A DNA stretch of 64,000 bases from Candidatus Microbacterium colombiense (GCA_029203165.1 CP119308.1:868001-932000), one strand, 5' to 3'; counted from the stretch's first letter, positions 34,060-43,221 are shown. Translations and numbers: made by a program. The notes: generated by a model not told the origin, from the sequence alone.

Positions 34060-34772
34060 GTTTCGCAGAGTCGTATCGCAGCCTTCGCACGGCCCAGAAG
34101 GGTCGTGCGAAGGGTGCGCCGGCCTACTCTCTCTATGTGAACAGGCCGGCGGGCCGCGTGCTCGCGGCCTTGGCGCACACGATGGGCATGACCCCGAACC
34201 AGGTCAGCGTCGTGAGCGCCGTCTTCACGTTCACGGGCATCGTGCTGCTGGCCACCGTTCCTCCGTCGATCGGTCTGGGCATCGCCGTCTGGCTGCTTCT
34301 CGCGATCGGCTACGCGTGGGACAGCGCCGACGGGCAGGTCGCCCGTCTTCGCGGCGGCGGTTCTCTAGTAGGGGAGTGGCTCGACCACATCTTCGATGCG
34401 GCGAAGCTCGTCTCGCTCCACATCGCCGTCGCGATCGGTGCGTACCGCTTCTTCGACCTGGATTCCGATCTCTGGATCCTGGTTCCGCTCGTCTTCAGCA
34501 TCGTCGCGACGACCACCTTCTTCGGCATGATCCTGAACGATCTGCTGCGCGCTCGACAGGGAGTTCCGCAGGCGGCGCAGGCGGGAGGATCCTCTCCGCT
34601 GCGCGCGATCCTCGGCATCCCGACCGACTACGGCACATGGTGCCTCGCGTTCGCGCTCTGGGGCTGGACCGCCGGATTCATGGTCGTCTACACGCTTCTC
34701 GCGCTCGCCGCACTGCTGTACCTCGGGGCCGCTGTGGTCATCTGGTACCGCAAGATGAAGGCGCTTGGCTGA
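34056..34772 (+). CDS. CDP-alcohol phosphatidyltransferase family protein, probable CTG start
   Basis: Integral membrane enzyme that moves a phospho-alcohol from CDP-alcohol to an acceptor. The signature D-x2-DG-x2-AR-x8-G-x3-D-x3-D is complete in DSADGQVAR then GEWLDHIFD. The first ATG/GTG in frame is GTG 34137 with no ribosome binding site, and it would cut off the conserved AQK...YSLYVNRPAGR region. An in-frame CTG at 34056 has GAAGGT six bases upstream and overlaps the previous stop as CTGA, giving 238 aa. I therefore extend to CTG; 34137 is the conservative alternative. About six membrane helices. Acceptor unknown. Confidence 0.72.
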   Translation: MSFAESYRSLRTAQKGRAKGAPAYSLYVNRPAGRVLAALAHTMGMTPNQVSVVSAVFTFTGIVLLATVPPSIGLGIAVWLLLAIGYAWDSADGQVARLRGGGSLVGEWLDHIFDAAKLVSLHIAVAIGAYRFFDLDSDLWILVPLVFSIVATTTFFGMILNDLLRARQGVPQAAQAGGSSPLRAILGIPTDYGTWCLAFALWGWTAGFMVVYTLLALAALLYLGAAVVIWYRKMKALG

Positions 34773-34954
34773 GTAGCATGAGGGCCGGCCTTCGTCAATC
34801 AAGTCGATGGACTCTCCAGCACTTACTCAGCAAGCCCTTATACCGTCCAACGCATCCCGACGACGTTGCCGGGTACTCGCGCGCTTCCTACACCCTCCGC
34901 CCTCGGGTGCGGGATGGCGCGAACAACTGCGAACCCGAGAAAGCCTCCCCCTCC

Positions 34955-37546
34955 ATGCGTACTCGTTCCATGTCTACTGCCGTCGTGCTCGGCGCCCTGT
35001 TGGTCCCCCTCATAATCGGAACCCCCGCACTCGCTGCGGCTGACGATCCGCTCACCATCACCGACGACATGGACCGTACGGTCAGTCGTGGTCTGGGAAC
35101 GTCGGAAGACGGCGTCACCTACGACGTCGCGCCGGCCTCATCCTTCTCCGTCGCAGGCGGTGTCGCCAAGCTCGCCGCCATCGCCCCCGGCGTCACTGCG
35201 ACCCTTCGACCGTCGGGTCTCTCGCTGACCGATTCCGCGCAGTCGGTCGTCTTCACGCTGCCCGCGCTTCCCAAGTCGGGTTCCGGCGTCTACCTGAGCC
35301 TGCAGTCGCGTCTCACCTCCTCGGGTTTCTACCAGGTGCAGGTACGCGTCGACCCGCGGGGCGTCGTGCTGCTCGAGGCGCTGCGGGTGAACGGAAGCAC
35401 GCAGACCTCGCTCGGGCACGTGTACGTGCCGGAGCTGAAGGTGAAGGCCGGCGTGCCGTTCACGCTGGAGACACGTGTTCTCGGGTCGACGGCCGTCAGC
35501 ATCGATGCGCGCGTCACCGCGAAGGCGGCGCCGGCGGATGCTGCGTGGAAGCTCTCCGTCGCTGACAAGGCGTCGAACCGCATCACCGCGCCGGGACGCA
35601 CCGGAGCCCGGGTCTACGTGTCGCGTTCGACTCCCGCTCAGGCGGTGCTGTTCGATGATCTGCGCATCACCGAAGACATCGGTGTCCCCAGCACGCCCAC
35701 TACTCCGACCACCCCCACGACGCCGACCACTCCGACGACTCCGACGACTCCGACGACTCCGACCGTTCCGACCGTTCCGACCACTCCGACCGTTCCGACG
35801 ACTCCGACCACGCCGACGACTCCGACGACGCCGACATCGTCGTCAGCGATGCCCACGTGGGACACGACCGGCTCGAGGATCAAGACCGGCTCAGCTGTTC
35901 CGGGAGCGACTGCGTATGCTGTTCCGGCGAACGCTGTGTTCGTCAACGCCGCAGCGGGTGTGAACGGCACAGGAGCGGCGTCGTCGCCGTACTCGACCGT
36001 GCAGCGCGCGGTCTCGGCGAGTCCTGCCGGGTCCACCATCGTCGTGCGTGGCGGCACGTATCACGAGAACGTGGTCGTGCCGGCCGGCAAGCGGGTCACG
36101 ATCCAGTCCTACCCGGGAGAGGCCGTCTGGCTCGACGGCTCAGAGAAGCTCAGCGGATGGAAGGCCAGCGGTTCCTCCTGGTATGTGACGGGTTGGACGC
36201 ACGACTTCGACTCCACGCCGAGCTTCACCAAGGGGCAGGCCGACGGAACCGCTGCCGGGTGGCGTTGGCTCAGTGCCGACAAGCCGATGGCCGCGCACCC
36301 GGAGCAGGTCTGGGTCGCCGGTGCCGCACTGCGTGAGGTCAGCTCGCTCGCCCAGCTGAAGGCAGGGACGTTCTTCGCAGACACGGCCGCTGATCGCCTG
36401 TACATCGGAACCAATCCGGGCAGCGGTGAGGTGCGCGCATCGACGCTGACCAAGGCGCTGTCACTGCGCGCCGAAGGCACGGTCGTCCGCGGGATCGGTG
36501 TGCGCGGGTACGCGACATCCGTCTGGATGATGGGCGCCGTGACGGTCGAGGCGCCCAAGACGACGATCGAGAACGTCGCGCTCTACGACAACGCCAGCAC
36601 CGGGCTCTTCATCGGTTCCGCCGACGTGGTGCTCAAGAACGTCACCGTCGCCCGCAACGGGCTCATGGGAATCGGCGCGAACTATGCGGACCGCCTCAAG
36701 GTCACCGGGCTTCTCGCGGTCGAGAACAACGCCGAGGGATTCAACCAGTCCCCGGTGTCCGGCGGGCTGAAGATCGCCAAGACGCAGACGTTCAGCGTCA
36801 CCGACTCGGCGTTCCTCCGCAACAACGGCCCGGGGCTGTGGACGGATCAGTCCGTCTCCGACATCGACATCATCGGCAACGACTTCTCCTACAACGCAGG
36901 GGCGGGCGTGTTCCTCGAGCTCTCGCATCGTGTGGACTTCGTCGACAACCTCGTGCTCAACAACAAGGGCAATGGCGTCAAGATCAACAACACCGGCAGC
37001 GTTCAGCTCTGGAACAACACGATCGTCGGCGGCAATCGCACCGTGAACATCGTGCAGGACTCGCGCTCGGCGCTGGATCCCTCCGTTCCCGGTCACGACC
37101 CTCGCCGCCCGCTCGGCGACCCGGGCATGCCGTGGCTCATCAAGGACATCACGATCGGCAACAACGTGATCGCTCAGAGTTCGGGCAACTGCACCCTGTG
37201 CGTCGAGGACTACACGGCGAAGTACTCGGCCGCACAGCTGAAGATCGTGTCGAACGGGAACGTGTTCCAACGCGTGACAGCCACCAATCCTTCCTGGCTG
37301 GTGGTCTGGTCTCGCGGGGCTGCGAACCCCAACCCTGCGATCTACTCGAGCCTGAGCGCCTACGTGACCGCGACGGCACAGGACAAGAAGTCCGTGAGCG
37401 TCGATGCGCGGCCGATCACTGCCGCCAACGGTTCACTCCTCCCGGCGGATGCGACGGCATGGAAGGCCGTTGCCGTGGCGCCTCCGACCAGTGTCACGGG
37501 GCTGCTCGGTACCACGCAGGCACGACTCGGAGCGATCTTCCCCTGA
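34955..37546 (+). CDS. Secreted right-handed beta-helix protein with Thr-Pro linker
   Basis: 863 aa. Sec signal at residues ~1-28 (VVLGALLVPLIIG core, ALAAA cleavage). Residues ~34-245 form a DDMDR-starting jelly-roll-like domain shared with the two giant proteins of this locus. A Thr-Pro/Val-Pro linker runs ~247-295. The rest (~325-860) is a parallel beta-helix of the pectate-lyase/polysaccharide-lyase type: FVNAAAGVNGTG-SSPYSTVQRAV, IVVRGGTYHENVVV, then repeated short strands rich in Asn. Possibly a glycan-degrading or glycan-trimming enzyme; catalytic residues cannot be assigned. ATG 34970 is an alternative start. The 182 bases upstream show no clear feature. Confidence 0.85.
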   Translation: MRTRSMSTAVVLGALLVPLIIGTPALAAADDPLTITDDMDRTVSRGLGTSEDGVTYDVAPASSFSVAGGVAKLAAIAPGVTATLRPSGLSLTDSAQSVVFTLPALPKSGSGVYLSLQSRLTSSGFYQVQVRVDPRGVVLLEALRVNGSTQTSLGHVYVPELKVKAGVPFTLETRVLGSTAVSIDARVTAKAAPADAAWKLSVADKASNRITAPGRTGARVYVSRSTPAQAVLFDDLRITEDIGVPSTPTTPTTPTTPTTPTTPTTPTTPTVPTVPTTPTVPTTPTTPTTPTTPTSSSAMPTWDTTGSRIKTGSAVPGATAYAVPANAVFVNAAAGVNGTGAASSPYSTVQRAVSASPAGSTIVVRGGTYHENVVVPAGKRVTIQSYPGEAVWLDGSEKLSGWKASGSSWYVTGWTHDFDSTPSFTKGQADGTAAGWRWLSADKPMAAHPEQVWVAGAALREVSSLAQLKAGTFFADTAADRLYIGTNPGSGEVRASTLTKALSLRAEGTVVRGIGVRGYATSVWMMGAVTVEAPKTTIENVALYDNASTGLFIGSADVVLKNVTVARNGLMGIGANYADRLKVTGLLAVENNAEGFNQSPVSGGLKIAKTQTFSVTDSAFLRNNGPGLWTDQSVSDIDIIGNDFSYNAGAGVFLELSHRVDFVDNLVLNNKGNGVKINNTGSVQLWNNTIVGGNRTVNIVQDSRSALDPSVPGHDPRRPLGDPGMPWLIKDITIGNNVIAQSSGNCTLCVEDYTAKYSAAQLKIVSNGNVFQRVTATNPSWLVVWSRGAANPNPAIYSSLSAYVTATAQDKKSVSVDARPITAANGSLLPADATAWKAVAVAPPTSVTGLLGTTQARLGAIFP
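35692..35835 (+). repeat. Low-complexity Thr-Pro codon repeat inside the beta-helix gene
   Basis: Short units of ACTCCGACG/ACTCCGACC type encode a (T)TP/VP linker between the N-terminal domain and the beta-helix. Such tracts can change length by slippage. Confidence 0.85.
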
Positions 37547-37586
37547 TCGACGCTCGCCTCCCCGCACGGTGAGGCGTCACGTGCGC

Positions 37587-37700
37587 GGCGAGACACTACG
37601 TCTGCGGTGAGACAGCACGCCGTCAGCGAGACATCACGTGTGGCGTGGTGTCTCGCTGACGGCGTGGTTTCTCGCCGACGGCACGGTGTCTCGCGACGGG
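37587..37700. repeat. Six-unit 19-bp array, three forward and three inverted
   Basis: Units begin at 37587, 37606 and 37625 (forward) and 37644, 37663 and 37682 (inverted), exactly 19 bases apart. The shared core is GCGAGACA..ACG. The two central units form a hairpin of 20-base arms (37619-37638 with 37644-37663, one G-T-type mismatch). The array lies in the 329-base gap between two convergent genes. The rest of the gap holds one further hairpin (ACCGCGCG/CGCGCGGT, 37739-37770) and no gene. Transcription from both sides could end here. Confidence 0.85.
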
Positions 37701-37875
37701 GTCCGCGGCGGAGGCAACCTGTGTGGACGACAAAGAGAACCGCGCGGCATCCGGAGGGGTGTCGCGCGGTCCTGTCTGCGGGGGGAGGGAGCGGAGACGT
37801 CTTCGGGTGACGCTCCAGCTCGGTCCGCGGTCCCTCGTCGGGATCCGTCGGTCTATCGACGGATCCCGACATGTC

Positions 37876-40800
37876 CTACTGGGCCGGTCCCGCCCACAGG
37901 TTGTCGTAGCTGTACACCAGGGGAACCGTGGTCGCGCTGGCCGACAGGTAGCTGTTCACCCCGACGTACCCGGGGGCCTGCAGCACCGCGGTGCCATCGG
38001 TTCCCGTCGATGCCCAGGCTGCGGGCTCCGTCGTTCCGGTGCGCCAGATCTTGGCCTTCAACGTCGTCGCATTCGTGCCGGTCACCTGGAACCTGACGTT
38101 CAGGGAGTCGGCGCCCGTGACGGTCAGACCCGAGATCGTCGTCGAGGCGATCACGGTCTCCGCGCCGGCGATCGTCTTCGTCAGCCACACCGCGACGGCG
38201 CCGTTGGAGGCCACGCGGAACTTCGCCCGGTAGTCGTTCGCGCTGTCGATCTGACGTCCGATCGCGGAGAAGTAGTAGCCTCCGCCGGTCGAGGGCTGGT
38301 TGAGTGCGACGGTGAAGCGCTGCTCCGTGTTGGTCGACGGCGTCGAGCCGGCGAGCACCGCGGTGTAGTTGTTACCGGCGGAGAGTGCGACCTTTCCGAC
38401 GCCGTCAGCCACCGAGAACTTGCTCAGCGCGGTGGCGGTGCCGGGGAACATCGTCCACGCGCCGCTGGTGCCGGAGTTGCCCCAGCCGCCGGTGACGCTG
38501 CGGTCGAAGGCATCGGTCGCCCAGACGGCGGGCGCCGTCACGGTCACCTGCTGCGATGACGTGCCCGACGCTCCCTTGTTGTCCTTCACCTCGAGCGTCA
38601 CCGTGTAGGTGCCGGCCGATGTGTAGACGTGGGTCGCGGTCGCCCCGGTTCCTGTGGTGCTGTCTCCGAAGTCCCAGGCGTACGACGCGATGGTTCCATC
38701 GGGGTCGGACGATCCCGCGCCGTTGAATGCGGCGTTGAGGTCGGTCGCGGTGGCCGTGAAGGCGGCCGTGGGTGCGACGTTCTGCGTGATGACCACGTCC
38801 TTGGTGACCGTGTGCGTTCCTCCGCGGTTGTCGGTCACGGTGAGCCGGACGGTGTACGTGCCGATCTGCGCGTACGTGTGGCTCGCCGTCGCCCCGGTCC
38901 CGGTGGTGCTGTCGCCGAAGTCCCAGGCGTACGACGCGATGGTTCCATCGGGGTCGGACGAGGTCGAGGCGTCGACGCTCAGGTCGCGCTGATCGCTCGA
39001 CGCGGTGAACGAGGCCACGGGGAGCTGGTTGGCCGGCTCCGTCGCGGTGACGCTGCGTGTCGTGCTGATCGAGGCCCCGCTGTCATCGGTCACCGTGAGG
39101 GTCACCGAGTAGGTGCCCGCGGAGGCGTAGGTGTGCGTCGCCGTCACACCCGTCGCCGTCTCACCGTCTCCGAACTTCCACGCGTACGAGGTGATCGTGC
39201 CGTCGGAGTCGGTCGATGCCGACGCGTCGACCGACAGTCCGAGGTTGGTGATCGTCGGCGTGAACACCGGAGTGGGCGTCTGGTTCGCGGGTGTGCGGCC
39301 TGCCGCGGTGTAGTGCGCACGGATGCGCTCGCCGCTCAACGCGACCGGGTACACGGCGACCTCGTCGAGCGTTCCGGCGAGATAATTGCTCGTCGTGCCG
39401 CCCCACGTGCGGTCGCCGCCGACGCGCCAGTAGCCACGCTGGTTGAGGGCGGCGCTCATGCCGTTACTCCCGATCAGCTGCGTGTCGACCCAGAGCTTCA
39501 TGCCGGCGGTTCCCTGCGTCGCGACGACATGGTGCCACTGGCCATCGTTGAACGCTGCCGTCGAGGTGATGGTCGTCTGCGTGCCGTTGTTGGCGCCGAA
39601 GACCAGCTTGCCGTTCGACTGCATGACGACCTGGCGGTCGATGCTGCCGGTGTTGCTGCTCAGGCCGCTCGTCGTGTTGCCGAACCCGATGAGGGTGCCG
39701 CCCTTCGTCGACGTCGACTTGAACCACAGCTCCGCGCTGTAGGCGCTCGGCGCGTTCCAGGCGTCCTGGGCGACGATCTGCGCGTTGGTGCCGTTGAAGG
39801 TGGTCGCCGAGTCTCCGGTGATCGCCCCCGATACGTTGCGGGTCACGGTACCGGCGAGGTTGCCGGTGGTGCCGCCGACCGCGGAGTCGCGGATCGTACC
39901 TGCCGCGGTCTCGTTGAGTCGCCAGTAGAGATCGGGGTTGTCCGTCGACACGGAGGTGCCGTAGGCGTCGGCAGGAGCCGCCGTCCAGTTGGCCGTGCGA
40001 CCGCTGGCGAGGTAATGCGCCTGCACGTCGCTCTTGGCCAGCGCCTTGTCGTACACGGCGACGTCGTCGATCGTGCCCGACAGGGCGGCATCGGTCGGCT
40101 TGTTGGCGAATCCGGTGGTCTGATCCGCGCCGATGCGCCAGTAACCGACATACGACTTGGGTGTGGTGAACGACTGATCGCGTCCCACTCGGTCGCCGTC
40201 GACGAAGAGCTGCATGCCCGTGCTGCCGACGGTTCCCACCACGTGGTGCCACTGGCCGTCATTGATGCTCGCGCGGCTGAACACGGTGCGGTACGAGCCG
40301 TCGTTGATCGCGAAGTTGGCGCGTCCCGAGGTGTCGAGGTAGAGCACCCGATCCGTGTTGCCCGAGGTCGAGGTGCCTGCCGCCGAGTCGCCGAAGCCGA
40401 CGATGCGGCCTCCGCGCGTGCTGGTGGTCTTCACCCATGCCTCGACCGACACGGATGCGTCTGCCGCGGCGGGATCCTGCGTCGTCATCTTCGGCGTGCT
40501 TCCGCCGGCCGATGTCACGGCCTTGTCGCCGTCGTTCGTCAGCGCGCCGTTCGCACCGAGGGTGAGCGTCGTCGAGCTGCCGGGAACGTCGCCGACATCA
40601 TCCGCGAAGCGCGGTCCGGTCGCCTCTCCGAGGCGCCAGTAGTGGGTCGCACCGCTGGCCCGCACCGCGGTGCGGTAGGCCGAGGCCGGTGTCGACGACA
40701 CCGTGATGTAGGGCGACCAGGCGCTCCACTGTACGTTGCCGTCGGAGTCCTTGGCGCGCACCTGGTAGCGCACCTGGCTCCCCGGGGTCTGACCGGTGTC

Positions 40801-42348
40801 GGTGGCGCTCAGGCTCGGCAGCTTCCAGAACTCGCTGTCCGTGCGGGTGAAGGTGGCGATCTTGGTCGCCGGGCTGCGGAACACGTCGTAGGTGATGGCG
40901 GTGCTGTCGCGATCCCAGACGCTGCTGAACGGGATGCGGACGATGCCCGCCTCATCCGAGTACGGCGCAGGTGTGAATGCCGCTGCGTTGATCGGTCCGA
41001 CCGCGTGAGGAGAGGTGGTGCGCTTGGCGAAGCGCACCAGGCCCTGCTGGGCCACGTTGTTCACCTTCGGGAACTCGCCGCCGAGCACGATGTAGTCGGA
41101 GTTGCCGGTCACCGTCCACGCCGCCTGGCGTGCCGAGGTGTACGTACCGAACTCCAAGTCGGGGTACCAGTGCAGCAGTCCCGTGTAGGGGATACCTGTG
41201 AAGTCCCAGCCGTAGGCGTCCTTCTTGGAGGTGATCCCGGTCGGGAAAGTGGGCTCGGCCGTCGCCTTCTGCCAGCGCGCGCGGGGGTTCGTGTCGGGGA
41301 ACCCGCCGACCACCGAGCAGTCGTGACGATGGCTCACGGAGTACAGCACCTGTCCCTGCGGGAAGCTCGCGTACGAGTCGCCGAGGCAGTCGTTGACCCA
41401 GTTGATCTGACCCGTGTACGGATCGGCGGCGAAGGTGCCCTCGAAGGATGCGCCCGCGCCGAACGCGTAGCCGGTTCCGTAGACCTGCACGCCGTCGGTG
41501 CTGAGGCTCGAGATCGCGCCGTTGAGGCCCGCGGTCTTGATGCGGTCTGTCGCGGCCCAGGGCAGGGCTGCGCCCGCCGTGGTGTCGAGGGAGGCCATGC
41601 CGTAGGCGGTGGCACCGTTCAGCTGCGTGAAGGATCCGCCGATGATCACGCGCGAGTTGTCGGGGCTCATCAGCATGTCCCAGACGAAGCCGTCGCCGGC
41701 CGCGGACGGCGCCCAGTCGGTGATCGCCTTCGTGGTCATGTTCCATGCGGCGAGCTCGCTGCGAGGCTTGCCGCCGCTCGAGCGGAAGTTCCCACCCACA
41801 TAGACGATGTCGTTCGCGAAGGCGAAGCCGCGCACCTGACCGTCAGCCCGCGGCGCCCAGTCGATGAGAGCGCCGCTCGCGACGTCGAACGCGGCGACGT
41901 GCGCCCGTGCCTGGCCGTCGACGGTCGTGAAGTCGCCGCCGAAGTAGACGGTCTTGCCGTCGGGAGTGGCGCGCACGACGAGGCCCTGCGCATCCATGGT
42001 GTGGCTGAAGTTGGGGATCGGGTTGCCGGTGCGGATGTCGAACGCGAAGATGTTGTTGGCGTCGATCTCCCCGGCTCCACCCGCGGCGACCCCCGGCGGG
42101 CGGGCCTTCGTGAAGCTGCCGGTCACGTAGACCGTGTTGCCGGCGACGGCCTGACTCCACACCACGCCGTTGACCTGCCACGTGGGCAGCACGTCGGTGG
42201 TGACGGTCTCGGGCAGCGCGGGAGTCTCGGCCGCGGTCGCGGCGGGCGCCGGTCCGGTGACCACCAGCAGTGCCGCCAGCATCGTCGCTGTGGTCGTGAC
42301 GGCGGCCAGTGTCCGACGGAGGCGCTGCGCGCCGGTCGTTCGGGTCAT
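37876..42348 (-). CDS. Giant secreted protein: propeller, FN3, LamG x2, PKD x3 and C-terminal jelly-roll-like domain
   Basis: 1490 aa, Sec signal (~1-40, hydrophobic TTTATMLAALLVVTG then an ATAAE cleavage region). Order: propeller (~45-440; DVLPTWQVNGVVWSQAV matches DALPTVQINGIVWDQEV of the paralogue), FN3-like (~455-545), two LamG domains (~553-790 and ~796-1016; DGQWHHV, GTIDDVAVY/GTLDEVAVY), three PKD domains (~1026-1265; YAWKFGD/YAWDFGD) and a ~215-residue DAFDR-starting domain to the end. The ATG at 42348 has AAGGAA upstream; an ATG at 42399 is possible. No anchor motif. Follows a DUF4352-like lipoprotein gene, as its paralogue at 28714 follows a similar gene. Confidence 0.9.
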   Translation of the reverse strand: MTRTTGAQRLRRTLAAVTTTATMLAALLVVTGPAPAATAAETPALPETVTTDVLPTWQVNGVVWSQAVAGNTVYVTGSFTKARPPGVAAGGAGEIDANNIFAFDIRTGNPIPNFSHTMDAQGLVVRATPDGKTVYFGGDFTTVDGQARAHVAAFDVASGALIDWAPRADGQVRGFAFANDIVYVGGNFRSSGGKPRSELAAWNMTTKAITDWAPSAAGDGFVWDMLMSPDNSRVIIGGSFTQLNGATAYGMASLDTTAGAALPWAATDRIKTAGLNGAISSLSTDGVQVYGTGYAFGAGASFEGTFAADPYTGQINWVNDCLGDSYASFPQGQVLYSVSHRHDCSVVGGFPDTNPRARWQKATAEPTFPTGITSKKDAYGWDFTGIPYTGLLHWYPDLEFGTYTSARQAAWTVTGNSDYIVLGGEFPKVNNVAQQGLVRFAKRTTSPHAVGPINAAAFTPAPYSDEAGIVRIPFSSVWDRDSTAITYDVFRSPATKIATFTRTDSEFWKLPSLSATDTGQTPGSQVRYQVRAKDSDGNVQWSAWSPYITVSSTPASAYRTAVRASGATHYWRLGEATGPRFADDVGDVPGSSTTLTLGANGALTNDGDKAVTSAGGSTPKMTTQDPAAADASVSVEAWVKTTSTRGGRIVGFGDSAAGTSTSGNTDRVLYLDTSGRANFAINDGSYRTVFSRASINDGQWHHVVGTVGSTGMQLFVDGDRVGRDQSFTTPKSYVGYWRIGADQTTGFANKPTDAALSGTIDDVAVYDKALAKSDVQAHYLASGRTANWTAAPADAYGTSVSTDNPDLYWRLNETAAGTIRDSAVGGTTGNLAGTVTRNVSGAITGDSATTFNGTNAQIVAQDAWNAPSAYSAELWFKSTSTKGGTLIGFGNTTSGLSSNTGSIDRQVVMQSNGKLVFGANNGTQTTITSTAAFNDGQWHHVVATQGTAGMKLWVDTQLIGSNGMSAALNQRGYWRVGGDRTWGGTTSNYLAGTLDEVAVYPVALSGERIRAHYTAAGRTPANQTPTPVFTPTITNLGLSVDASASTDSDGTITSYAWKFGDGETATGVTATHTYASAGTYSVTLTVTDDSGASISTTRSVTATEPANQLPVASFTASSDQRDLSVDASTSSDPDGTIASYAWDFGDSTTGTGATASHTYAQIGTYTVRLTVTDNRGGTHTVTKDVVITQNVAPTAAFTATATDLNAAFNGAGSSDPDGTIASYAWDFGDSTTGTGATATHVYTSAGTYTVTLEVKDNKGASGTSSQQVTVTAPAVWATDAFDRSVTGGWGNSGTSGAWTMFPGTATALSKFSVADGVGKVALSAGNNYTAVLAGSTPSTNTEQRFTVALNQPSTGGGYYFSAIGRQIDSANDYRAKFRVASNGAVAVWLTKTIAGAETVIASTTISGLTVTGADSLNVRFQVTGTNATTLKAKIWRTGTTEPAAWASTGTDGTAVLQAPGYVGVNSYLSASATTVPLVYSYDNLWAGPAQ

Positions 42349-42401
42349 GACGGTTCCTTCGGTCGATGTCGTGAAGTCGGAGTCGCGGTGTCTGCGCATG
42401 A

Positions 42402-43055
42402 TCAGCTCAGATCGCCACGGAAGACGGCGGAGGTGTGCACGGTGTCGAAGTCGACCACCAGAGTGATCTTCGAGCGCGCGTCGGAGGCGACGGCGAACGC
42501 ATAGTCCGCGGTCGCGGTCTTGCCGGGCTTCAGGACGCCGGCGAAGTCGGTGGCCTCGGCGTCGGCCGCGTACACCTTCGTCTGCGGAGCGCCGGTGGCG
42601 TCGAGGAGCGTCAGAACAGCGGTGCCCAGATCGATGGGCTTGTCCGATCCGTTCGTGATCGTGATCGTCAGGCGCGCGAACTCGCGGCCGGGGAAACTGC
42701 CCGGACCCTTCGAGGTCTCTTCATCGAAGGAGATCGAGGTGATCTCGACTTCGACACTGTCCTTGTACGACACAGCGCCCGACGTCGAGGCCGGTTCTGC
42801 GCTCTGCGTCGGCTTCGGCGCCTTCCCGTCGCGGGACACCTTGTCGACCGGCTGATCAGGATCGCTTCCGGCGGACGTCGATGAGGGCGTCGGCGTCGCC
42901 GACGGTTCAGCCGACGAAGTCGACGAGGCGCTCGAAGACGCGCTCGGTGTGGCATCGCCTTGCGGCTCGCCCACGCTTGAACACGCGACAAGAGCCGCGC
43001 AGAGTACCAATGATGCGACGCATGCGTACGCTCGAACAATCCCCACGATTGCCAT
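42402..43055 (-). CDS. DUF4352-like lipoprotein, pair partner 2
   Basis: 217-aa lipoprotein. Hydrophobic signal with lipobox LVAC (residues 22-25), a Ser/Thr/Pro-rich linker and a C-terminal beta-sandwich domain (RLTITITNGSDKPIDLG, then a TATADYAFAV strand). It resembles the membrane-anchored protein at 28010. The ATG at 43055 is chosen because it gives a proper signal; CTGGGGAA elements sit directly upstream. It lies upstream of the giant gene at 37876-42348 on the same strand and is likely co-transcribed with it. Confidence 0.78.
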   Translation of the reverse strand: MAIVGIVRAYACVASLVLCAALVACSSVGEPQGDATPSASSSASSTSSAEPSATPTPSSTSAGSDPDQPVDKVSRDGKAPKPTQSAEPASTSGAVSYKDSVEVEITSISFDEETSKGPGSFPGREFARLTITITNGSDKPIDLGTAVLTLLDATGAPQTKVYAADAEATDFAGVLKPGKTATADYAFAVASDARSKITLVVDFDTVHTSAVFRGDLS

Positions 43056-43145
43056 TCCCCAGTTTTCCCCAATGGGGGAAGCCGTCGGAATCCTTGTACG
43101 GAAACCGCCGAACGGTGTCATACCCCTATGACACTCTTTCCCCAG
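43055..43145 (-). promoter_or_regulatory. CTGGGGAA elements upstream of the lipoprotein gene
   Basis: On the minus strand CTGGGGAA occurs at 43055-43062 and 43138-43145, with the variant TTGGGGAA at 43065-43072, ten bases from the first. They lie immediately before and in the promoter region of the gene starting at 43055. The remaining bases to 43221 show no gene. Confidence 0.45.
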
Positions 43146-43221
43146 ATTTCATCAGGGTAGCGGGTCGGGCGCAGAAAATCCAGAGAAATCTGTGCGTGGG
43201 CGCACAAGAGCGCTGCAGTGG

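Noticed and set aside
34316..34954. In-frame upstream extension of the beta-helix gene
   Set aside because: It runs through the CDP-alcohol phosphotransferase gene in another frame; the signal peptide starting at 34955 marks the real N-terminus.
35692..35835. Short regular repeats resembling a small CRISPR-like array
   Set aside because: Units are contiguous codon repeats for a Thr-Pro linker without spacers, and no cas genes are present.
38629..42504. A 1291-codon open frame on the plus strand opposite the giant gene
   Set aside because: Its composition is Arg/Gly/Val-rich without domains and it mirrors a clear propeller/LamG/PKD gene; long antisense frames are common in high-GC DNA.
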